A stretch of DNA of 13,687 bases from Candidatus Omnitrophota bacterium (GTDB lineage: Bacteria > Ratteibacteria > UBA8468 > B48-G9 > JAFGKM01): positions 1-13,687 of the forward strand of contig JAMWBY010000035.1 in assembly GCA_023818745.1 (NCBI GenBank). Direction: 5' to 3'. The notes under the pieces were generated by a model. That model searched no databases. It had not been told where the DNA came from and was given only the letters and a program-made list of their open reading frames with translations. The position numbers were made by a program, and so were the translations under genes. Below, piece by piece: positions 8,199 through 13,687 of this stretch (within the stretch, counting starts at the first letter, position 1; every line of letters begins with the position of its first letter).

Positions 8199-8205
8199 AA
8201 GACAT

Positions 8206-10011
8206 ATGAAAGTTGCTAAAGTTATTTTTAATATTCCTATTGAAAAAAGTTTTCATTATTTTGTTGATGATGATATTGAACGATTTGTTCGTGTTTTGGC
8301 ACCATTGGGAAATAGAAATAGAAAGGGATTTGTAGTTGAAATATTAGAAAAATTTGAAGATACTGAATATAAATTGATAAAAAAAATTTACGATAGTAAG
8401 CCATTAATAAATGAGGAAATATTTAAAATTTCAAAAATCGTTTCTCAAAAATATTATTCCTCTCTTGGACAGACAATTTTCTCTATTATTGGTGGATTTC
8501 CTCTAAAATATGAAAAAAATAAAATTTCTTCTAATAAAAAAATTTCTGACTCATCAAGTAACAATTTTAAAAAAGAAATTCATTTGTTCAGTGATAAAAA
8601 AGAAAAATTAGATTTTTATTTAAAAACAATTTCCCAAACATCTGGCTCTATAATTTTTATGTTTCCAGAAATATCAATTTTGGAAAATTATTATAATGAA
8701 TTCAAAAATAAAACTAACAGGCATATAATCAGATACTATGGAGAGATGAAAAGTAATGAAAAATTTGAAAATTATATTCAAGCGTTAAATGGAGAAAATT
8801 TAATTATAGTTGGAACAAAAGTTGCTGTTTTTTCTCCTATTGTTGACCTTAAATGTATAGTGATAGATTTTCCATCTAACACCTCCTATGTTTCCAAAAG
8901 ATATCCCAAATATAATGCAGTTAAAGTGGCCGAAGAAAGAGCATTTTTAAGAAAGATACCAATTATCTTTACTTCTAATTCACTTTCACTTACTGAGTAT
9001 TATGAAGTCAAAAGAAAAAAATTATACCTGATAGATAATAGAAATTTTATGAATACACCTGAAGTATTAATTATTGATAGAAATTATGCTGAAACTGATA
9101 AAAATATACCCTTTTTAAGCAAATTTTCTGCCTCGTTGATTGAAGAAACAATAATTAAAGGAAAAAAAGTAGGAATAGTCCATAATAAGAAAGGAAGTTC
9201 AAAAACATTTAAGTGTGAAAAATGTGGTCGGATTTTAAGATGTAAAAACTGTAATTCATATCTTGTTCTTTCTGATGAAAATAATCTTGTATGTAAATAT
9301 TGTAAAACAATAGAACAATTTAAAGAAAAATGTCCTAATTGTGGAAATAAAAATATAATAGAAAGAATTGTTGGAATTGAAAAAATATATAAAATTTTAA
9401 AAAGTACTTATCCCGACTTTCAAATTCAAAAATTAACTGCTGAAGAAAAAAAGGTATTAAATATCAGTGATATTTTTGTTGGAACAAAAATTCTAACTAA
9501 AATATTAAATGAATTTGATTTCGGATTAATTATTTTTCCGTATGCGGATTCGTTTCTAAATGTGCCCGAATATAATTCTGAAGAAACTCTTTTTTTAATT
9601 GTAAATGATTTTTTATGGGAACTAAATAAAGATGCAAAAATAATTATCCAAACAAAAAATCCAAATTTTGAAATTTTTAATTCGCTCAAAACAAAAAATT
9701 TTGAAATTTTTTATGAAAAAGAAATTAATATTAGAAAACTTGTTGGTTATCCTCCTGTTTCAGATATAATGCTTATTGAAATTCCTGTCAAAAAAAGTAA
9801 ATCTTTTGAATCTAATTTAAATTTTTTAAAAAAAATAATTGAAGATAGCAATTTAGAGATTCTTTTTTCAGATATAATAAGTGATAAAAAAAGGAAAAAA
9901 ATTTTTAAAATAATACTTAGGTTAAATGGGAAGATACTAAATTATGATGAAATAATGAGTATTAAGGAAAAACTTGATTTTAAAATTGAGATTAACCCTA
10001 AAATTATTTAG
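8206..10011 (+). CDS. priA: PriA-like primosomal protein with degenerate helicase motifs
   Basis: A 601-residue homologue of replication-restart protein PriA (usual length about 730-830). Residues 1-97 match the 3'-DNA-binding domain (VAKVIFN, SFHYFV, VLAPLGNRNRKGFVVEI); about 95-124 is a short polar linker where the winged-helix domain normally lies. Conserved helicase-lobe landmarks remain: FPEISIL (153-159), GTKVAVFSP (203-211), VGTKILTK (425-432) and RKLVGYPP (510-517). The catalytic motifs are gone: Walker A GVTGSGKT is replaced by SDKKEKL (129-135), DEEH by DFPS (221-224), SATP by SNSL, and VAGRAGR by VNDFLWE (466-472). All eight zinc cysteines are kept: C337, C340, C346, C349, C363, C366, C376, C379. 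It is probably a DNA-binding loading scaffold without ATPase activity. The ATG at 8206 is chosen over a TTG at 8188 because the family N-terminus begins there. The gap to the upstream gene is 7 bp. Confidence 0.88.
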   Translation: MKVAKVIFNIPIEKSFHYFVDDDIERFVRVLAPLGNRNRKGFVVEILEKFEDTEYKLIKKIYDSKPLINEEIFKISKIVSQKYYSSLGQTIFSIIGGFPLKYEKNKISSNKKISDSSSNNFKKEIHLFSDKKEKLDFYLKTISQTSGSIIFMFPEISILENYYNEFKNKTNRHIIRYYGEMKSNEKFENYIQALNGENLIIVGTKVAVFSPIVDLKCIVIDFPSNTSYVSKRYPKYNAVKVAEERAFLRKIPIIFTSNSLSLTEYYEVKRKKLYLIDNRNFMNTPEVLIIDRNYAETDKNIPFLSKFSASLIEETIIKGKKVGIVHNKKGSSKTFKCEKCGRILRCKNCNSYLVLSDENNLVCKYCKTIEQFKEKCPNCGNKNIIERIVGIEKIYKILKSTYPDFQIQKLTAEEKKVLNISDIFVGTKILTKILNEFDFGLIIFPYADSFLNVPEYNSEETLFLIVNDFLWELNKDAKIIIQTKNPNFEIFNSLKTKNFEIFYEKEINIRKLVGYPPVSDIMLIEIPVKKSKSFESNLNFLKKIIEDSNLEILFSDIISDKKRKKIFKIILRLNGKILNYDEIMSIKEKLDFKIEINPKII

Positions 10012-10015
10012 AGGT
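10010..10015 (+). promoter_or_regulatory. Weak Shine-Dalgarno for rarA
   Basis: AGAGGT overlaps the PriA stop codon and lies 12 bases before the ATG at 10028. The spacing is long, but this is the best purine-rich site among the internal operon starts. Confidence 0.4.
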
Positions 10016-10027
10016 AAAATATAATAA

Positions 10028-11395
10028 ATGGACGGACTTTTCAATACAAGTTTTAAAGCAGTGAAAAGTGAAAATATTCCTTTACCTATAAAATTAAGAC
10101 CTGAGACACTGGATGAATTTGTTGGTCAAGAACATTTACTCGGAAAAGGAAAACCATTAAGGAAAATTATAGAAAGCGATAAAATTCCATCTCTTATTTT
10201 TTATGGACCTCCTGGATGCGGTAAAACAGCACTTGCTTTAATAATTGCTAAAATGACCAAAAAACATTTTGTATCACTGAATGCAGTTACTGCAACAGTA
10301 TCAGATGTTAGAGAAGTTATAAATTCTGCAAGGGAAAGGTTAAAAAGGGATGGAAAAGGGACAATATTATTTCTTGACGAGATTTCTCATTTTAACAAAT
10401 TACAGCAGGATGCCTTATTAAAAGATGTTGAGGAGGGAATAATAACTCTAATATGTGCAACAATTCACAATCCATTTTTTTATATTAATACACCCCTTCT
10501 TTCAAGAAGTCTCCTTTTTGAATTTAAACCACTTAGTGAAAAAGAAATTGCTTCAATAATAGAAAATGCTATTAAAAATAAAAAAGGACTTGGTAATTAT
10601 AAAATCAAAATTACAAAAGAATCTATTCAATTTATTTCCAAAAGAAGTCAAGGTGATGCAAGAAAGGCATTAAATATTCTTGAATTTTGTGTATTAACTG
10701 GTGAACCGAATAAAGATGGCTATATCTTAATTGATTTGGATAAAGTTAAGGAATGTGTAGATAAATATTATATATATGATAGTAAAGATGATTCTCACTA
10801 TGATACAATTTCTGCTTTTATTAAAAGTATGAGAGGTTCTGACCCTGATAGTGCGCTGTATTATCTTGCTAAAATGCTTGTTAGTGGAGAAGACCCGAGA
10901 TTTATAGCAAGGAGAATGTTGATATTTGCTTCAGAGGATATTGGTAATGCTGATCCACGTGCTCTCATTCTTGCAAGTTCCTGTTATCAAAGTATTGAAG
11001 TAGTTGGAATGCCAGAAAGTAGAATTATTCTTGCTCAAACAGTTATTTATCTTTCAACTGCTCCAAAATGTAATTCCTCATATATTGCGATTGAAAATGC
11101 TATTAAAGAAATTGAAAATGAAAGAGTAGAGGAAGTTCCTGAACATCTAAGAGGGACGGGATATAAGGGGGCAGAAAAACTTGGTAGAGGAATTGGATAT
11201 AAATATCCTCATGAATATTCCGGTAGTTATGTAATTCAGAAATACAAAGAAGGAGATAAAAAATTTTATTTTCCAAAGGATATTGGATATGAAAGTAAAA
11301 TAAAAAAATTTCTTGAACAAATTGAAAAACTTAAAAATGAATCAAGAGAAAATAAAAATAAGACAGAAAATAAAGAAAATAAGAGAACAACTTGA
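10028..11395 (+). CDS. rarA: Replication-associated recombination protein RarA (MgsA/WRNIP1 family AAA+ ATPase)
   Basis: A 455-residue clamp-loader-like AAA+ protein that acts at stalled replication forks and single-stranded gaps. Motifs: RPETLDEFVGQEHLLG (24-39), Walker A GPPGCGKT (60-67), Walker B FLDEISHFNK (115-124), sensor 1 region ATIHNPFF (144-151) and a SRS arginine finger (R160). The C-terminal RarA domains follow, with DPRFIARRMLIFASEDIG and the late HLRGTGYKGAEKLGRGIGYKYPH segment. The family usually reads DEIHRFNK and GATTENP, so this copy is somewhat divergent around Walker B and sensor 1 while keeping the catalytic D117/E118 and N148. The last 20 or so residues are a Lys/Asn/Glu-rich tail that reads 59 bp into the next gene. 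It lies 16 bp after the PriA-like gene, which fits a shared fork-rescue role. Activity is expected. Confidence 0.95.
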   Translation: MDGLFNTSFKAVKSENIPLPIKLRPETLDEFVGQEHLLGKGKPLRKIIESDKIPSLIFYGPPGCGKTALALIIAKMTKKHFVSLNAVTATVSDVREVINSARERLKRDGKGTILFLDEISHFNKLQQDALLKDVEEGIITLICATIHNPFFYINTPLLSRSLLFEFKPLSEKEIASIIENAIKNKKGLGNYKIKITKESIQFISKRSQGDARKALNILEFCVLTGEPNKDGYILIDLDKVKECVDKYYIYDSKDDSHYDTISAFIKSMRGSDPDSALYYLAKMLVSGEDPRFIARRMLIFASEDIGNADPRALILASSCYQSIEVVGMPESRIILAQTVIYLSTAPKCNSSYIAIENAIKEIENERVEEVPEHLRGTGYKGAEKLGRGIGYKYPHEYSGSYVIQKYKEGDKKFYFPKDIGYESKIKKFLEQIEKLKNESRENKNKTENKENKRTT

Positions 11396-11900
11396 ATTAG
11401 AAATTTGGGAAGATAAAAGTTTAAAAATTCAAAAAAAATTTCTTTCAACAGATTATTATATAAATTCCAAAGTTATTTTTACTTATTTTCATTTTGATAG
11501 AGAAGTTAAAACAGATTTAATAATAAAAAAAAGTTTTGAAGATGAAAAAATTATCTGTTTACCATATATAGATTGGACAAAGAAAATAATAATACCATCC
11601 GAAATTAAAACAATTTTAGAAATAACAGAGATTAAAGGAATCCCGGGACCAAAATTTTTAAAACCTGTTGATAAAAAAAATATAGATTTGGTGATTGTTC
11701 CTGGTGTTGTTTTTGATATTTATAGAAATAGAATTGGAATGGGTGGAGGATTTTATGATAGGTATTTAAAAAATCTGCCAGAGAAAATATTAAAAATAGG
11801 TTTATCGTTTGAATTCCAAGTTATAAATGAAAAATTACCAGTTGATGAGAATGATGAAGAAGTTGACTTGATAATAACTGAACAAAGAATAATTTATTGA
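11337..11900 (+). CDS. 5-formyltetrahydrofolate cyclo-ligase
   Basis: A 187-residue cytosolic enzyme that converts 5-formyl-THF to 5,10-methenyl-THF with ATP, returning a storage or inhibitory folate to the active pool. Motifs: the N-terminal basic KIKIRQKIKKIRE (5-17), which carries the ATP-contacting lysine, VPGVVFD (121-127) and the signature GMGGGFYDRYL (134-144). Length fits the family (about 180-200). The start at 11337 is chosen because the conserved helix begins immediately after it; a TTG 24 bp upstream would add an untypical extension. The start lies 59 bp inside rarA, with no Shine-Dalgarno visible, so it probably depends on ribosomes finishing rarA. It is the last gene of the operon and a functional partner for the homocysteine methyltransferase in one-carbon metabolism. 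Also known as YgfA/FAU1/MTHFS. Confidence 0.93.
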   Translation: MNQEKIKIRQKIKKIREQLELEIWEDKSLKIQKKFLSTDYYINSKVIFTYFHFDREVKTDLIIKKSFEDEKIICLPYIDWTKKIIIPSEIKTILEITEIKGIPGPKFLKPVDKKNIDLVIVPGVVFDIYRNRIGMGGGFYDRYLKNLPEKILKIGLSFEFQVINEKLPVDENDEEVDLIITEQRIIY

Positions 11901-11933
11901 TTTTTTTAGTGAGGTCCAACCTTGTAATAAAAT
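11901..11933. other. Short convergent gap without a clear terminator
   Basis: These 33 bp separate the stops of the cyclo-ligase and the M55 peptidase. They hold only a 4-bp inverted repeat (AGGT-CCA-ACCT, 11912-11922) and an AT palindrome. I do not see a convincing intrinsic terminator for either operon. Confidence 0.5.
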
Positions 11934-12707
11934 TTATTTTTGGCTTCCAGTTATAATATCAAGAGGGCTTTTTACAATTACTTCTTTTTCTGAAAAATAA
12001 GGATTTTCAGGGCTTGCTCCTTCTGGTCCAATTCTTCTTATTTTTAATTTTATAGGGAATTTTATCTTATATGGTTTTAATTTTGGTAACATTTTTACTG
12101 CTTTTTTTGCTCCTTCTTTAAGTAGAATTTTTGTTTCTTCTGGAGATAATAAAATTGCCGCTTCTCTACTTATTCCCTTTTTTACTGCGACTGTTGGTAA
12201 ATTTTTCCCAAGCGTTTCTTTTGCTTCTCTACAGGTTGCTTCATCACCGGTCACAAGTATGACTGGAACATTATAGTGACCTGCTATAACCGCCGCTTGA
12301 AAAATTTCTCCTCTTTCAATTCCATCATAAAAATACTTCAATTCTAATGAGGAACTTTGTGTGTGATGTAAAACGCCATCAGGAGTTCCATTTTTTGCAT
12401 GAAAACCAAGCAAAATTATTCCATCAAATGTTTCATCAAATCCATATAAAATACCTGGTCTTGGATATCCTGTTATATATTTAACACCTTGGACCATTAA
12501 TTCAGGAATAAAATTATTTCCACCATTATGACCATCAAGAACATAAATTTCTTTAACTCCTGCTTCTTTTAAACCTTCTGCGACTGCTGCTATATCTCCC
12601 ATTAAAAGTTTCATAGCATCATAAAATTCAGTGCCTCTTTCTCTTGTCTGCTTAAATTTAAATACGCCTGTTGCTCCTTCAAGGTCTGTTACTATATATA
12701 TTTTCAT
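11934..12707 (-). CDS. M55 family zinc D-aminopeptidase (DppA-like)
   Basis: A 257-residue cytosolic peptidase of family M55, whose founder, Bacillus subtilis DppA, is a decameric dizinc enzyme releasing N-terminal D-amino acids such as D-Ala. The N-terminus MKIYIVTDLEGATGV carries ligands D8 and E10. H60 (LDGHNGG), H103 (GFHA) and E134 (ERGEI) complete the dizinc set, and H114/H115 (VLHHTQ) includes the proposed catalytic histidine. The conserved TGDEATC segment (153-159) is also present. Length is close to the family norm (about 260-275). No dipeptide transporter genes accompany it, unlike the dpp operon of B. subtilis, so a role in recycling D-amino-acid peptides from peptidoglycan is inferred. 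It has the strongest ribosome binding site in the window and a likely promoter of its own, so it is probably a single-gene transcript or a downstream member of the HEAT-repeat unit. Confidence 0.92.
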   Translation of the reverse strand: MKIYIVTDLEGATGVFKFKQTRERGTEFYDAMKLLMGDIAAVAEGLKEAGVKEIYVLDGHNGGNNFIPELMVQGVKYITGYPRPGILYGFDETFDGIILLGFHAKNGTPDGVLHHTQSSSLELKYFYDGIERGEIFQAAVIAGHYNVPVILVTGDEATCREAKETLGKNLPTVAVKKGISREAAILLSPEETKILLKEGAKKAVKMLPKLKPYKIKFPIKLKIRRIGPEGASPENPYFSEKEVIVKSPLDIITGSQK

Positions 12708-12713
12708 TTTTTT

Positions 12714-12724
12714 CTCCTCCTTTT
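12714..12724 (-). promoter_or_regulatory. Strong Shine-Dalgarno for the M55 peptidase
   Basis: On the minus strand this reads AAAAGGAGGAG, ending 6 bases before the ATG at 12707. It is nearly a full anti-16S match and contrasts with the poor sites elsewhere in the window. Confidence 0.85.
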
Positions 12725-12752
12725 AAAGAGAAAAATCAAAATCTTTTTATCA

Positions 12753-12758
12753 ATTATA
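12753..12758 (-). promoter_or_regulatory. Candidate -10 element for the M55 peptidase gene
   Basis: On the minus strand this is TATAAT, about 45 bases before the ATG. No good -35 hexamer is found at 16-18 bp spacing (the best is 3 of 6), so this is only a partial promoter match in AT-rich DNA. Confidence 0.35.
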
Positions 12759-12835
12759 ACCTATATCTTTGAAAATAAAAATTTTTTATTTTTGTTAAAT
12801 TTAGGTTTTAGGAAAGTAGAATTAGCAACGATTCC

Positions 12836-12863
12836 CCCATGACACCTCGTAGGTGTACATAGG
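12836..12863. repeat. GC-rich imperfect palindrome between the HEAT-repeat and M55 genes
   Basis: A perfect 6-bp stem ACACCT (12842-12847) / AGGTGT (12851-12856) with a CGT loop is extended outward. After a one-base bulge (A12857), ATG (12839-12841) pairs with CAT (12858-12860), and after a C/A mismatch CC pairs with GG (12862-12863). It is far richer in GC than the flanking DNA. Neither side has a T-tract, so a standard intrinsic terminator is unlikely. It could be an RNA hairpin in the HEAT-to-M55 transcript or a small dispersed palindromic repeat. Confidence 0.6.
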
Positions 12864-12882
12864 AGTAAAATGTTAGTAAAAA

Positions 12883-13687
12883 TTAAATAGATTCAAGTGT
12901 TTTTATTGCCTCTCTTATTTTTGCAAGCACATCCTTAATTTTTTCTCTCTTTTCCAATTCGTATAAATATGGAATGGCTTTTTTGTCTTTAATTTTTTCT
13001 ATTGCTTCTACAACTTTTTTTCTTACTGTCCATTCACTATCATTCAACATTTTTATTAGAAAATCTATTGCTTCTTCATATCTTATTTTTCCTAAACTTT
13101 CTGCAGAGGCCTCTCTTATTTCCCAGTCAATGTCATTAAGATTTTCTGTTAATACTGGTCCTGCTTCTTTGTTTCCAATATCTCCAAGTGCCTTTATTAA
13201 TATCAGTTTTATATCTCTATCTTCTGTTTTTTCTAATAAATTTATCAATCTTTTTACAAGATTTTTTCCAATTTTTCCGATCGTTTCACCTATAAGAATT
13301 TTAATTTCTGATGGTTTATTTTTTGCTTTATTTATTAGGATTTCAAAAGGTCTTTCATCTTCTAATTCTCCAATCGCTATAATTGCTGCTTTTTGAACAT
13401 TCCTATTTTTATCATCTATAAGTTTCAACAGTTTACCAGTTGCTCTTTTATCTTTTAATCTACCGAGAGCATAACAGGTTGCATACCTTACTTCAGGGTT
13501 TTCATCATCCAGCTTATTTATTAAAGTTTCTACGCAGGAGTTATCACCAATAAGACCAAGCGCTTCTATTACTTTTACTCTTACATGCCAGTCAGGGTCA
13601 TCAACTTTTTTTATTAAATATGGAACTGCCTCTGATATTTTATATTTTCCAAGAATCTCTGCAGATTTCCATCTGATATATGGATCA
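12883..13687 (-). CDS. HEAT-repeat protein, 5' end beyond the window
   Basis: The minus-strand frame is open from the right edge to a TAA at 12883-12885, giving 267 visible residues. They form about eight tandem units of roughly 31 residues with the HEAT / PBS-lyase-like pattern: an acidic D-x-D/E-x-x-V-R turn, then an A-x-x-A-L-G-x-I/L helix, then a second helix ending in a leucine-rich run. Clear examples are DPDWHVRVKVIEALGLIG, NPEVRYATCYALGRL and DWEIREASAESLGKI. Such alpha-solenoids are protein-protein scaffolds. No catalytic residues are expected, and the partner cannot be named from sequence. A TTG at 13426-13428 is not the real start, since repeats of the same type continue upstream without a stop. 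Signal peptide and domain partners lie outside the window. The M55 gene follows 175 bp downstream on the same strand. Confidence 0.88.
   Translation of the reverse strand, partial: DPYIRWKSAEILGKYKISEAVPYLIKKVDDPDWHVRVKVIEALGLIGDNSCVETLINKLDDENPEVRYATCYALGRLKDKRATGKLLKLIDDKNRNVQKAAIIAIGELEDERPFEILINKAKNKPSEIKILIGETIGKIGKNLVKRLINLLEKTEDRDIKLILIKALGDIGNKEAGPVLTENLNDIDWEIREASAESLGKIRYEEAIDFLIKMLNDSEWTVRKKVVEAIEKIKDKKAIPYLYELEKREKIKDVLAKIREAIKTLESI

Noticed and set aside
8188..8205. TTG start giving six extra residues to the PriA-like protein
   Set aside because: PriA proteins begin at the VAKV strand, and the ATG at 8206 places that strand at residue 3.
11313..11336. TTG start for the cyclo-ligase
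   Set aside because: It would add eight atypical residues before the conserved basic helix and deepen the overlap with rarA.
11912..11922. Bidirectional terminator between the cyclo-ligase and M55 genes
   Set aside because: The stem is only 4 bp with a 3-base loop, too weak to call.
12836..12863. Intrinsic terminator for the HEAT-repeat gene
   Set aside because: The hairpin is present, but no T-tract follows on the minus strand (GGGGGAATCG follows instead).
12974..13396. Plus-strand open frame of 140 codons opposite the HEAT-repeat gene
   Set aside because: A shadow frame: its repetitive Ser/Phe/Ile content mirrors the HEAT repeats on the other strand.
12974..13687. Recurring short motifs that could suggest a CRISPR or DNA tandem repeat
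   Set aside because: The periodicity is about 93 bp and exists at protein level (31-residue HEAT units); the DNA copies are not identical.

Overview
The window is a very AT-rich (roughly 27-30% GC by eye), gene-dense stretch of bacterial chromosome. Coding gaps are mostly under 35 bp and several genes overlap. A PilB/GspE ATPase and a PilZ protein suggest a bacterium with type IV pilus or type II secretion machinery and c-di-GMP signalling. A cytosolic GH106-like glycosidase, a HEAT-repeat protein and a helicase-dead PriA fit an uncultured candidate-phylum lineage (Omnitrophota-like is a guess) better than a well-studied phylum. I see no tRNA, rRNA, CRISPR array, insertion sequence or phage gene.

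Left part (1-2673): the end of a phosphomannomutase/phosphoglucomutase gene, then a 64-residue cysteine-rich protein translationally coupled (ATGA overlap) to a PilB/GspE-type ATPase. A PilZ-domain gene runs toward it on the minus strand, and the two genes overlap by 4 bp at their stop codons. A 115-bp divergent gap (2674-2788) separates the PilZ gene from the next block and carries a good candidate promoter.

Centre (2789-11900): seven plus-strand genes form one apparent operon, with overlaps or gaps of 16 bp or less. In order: Hanks-type Ser/Thr kinase, histone-deacetylase-fold amidohydrolase, 974-residue GH106-like glycosidase, single-domain zinc homocysteine S-methyltransferase, PriA homologue, RarA AAA+ ATPase and 5-formyltetrahydrofolate cyclo-ligase. 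Two functional pairs stand out: methyl/folate one-carbon chemistry (methyltransferase, cyclo-ligase) and replication-fork maintenance (PriA, RarA). The PriA homologue keeps its eight zinc-binding cysteines and its DNA-binding N-terminus but has lost Walker A, Walker B, motif VI and apparently the winged-helix domain. It is the most unusual gene here.

Right part (11901-13687): two minus-strand genes, an M55 (DppA-like) D-aminopeptidase with a near-perfect Shine-Dalgarno, and a HEAT-repeat protein that runs off the right edge. The 175-bp gap between them holds a palindromic island much richer in GC than its surroundings. Most starts inside the operon have little or no Shine-Dalgarno and probably depend on coupling.
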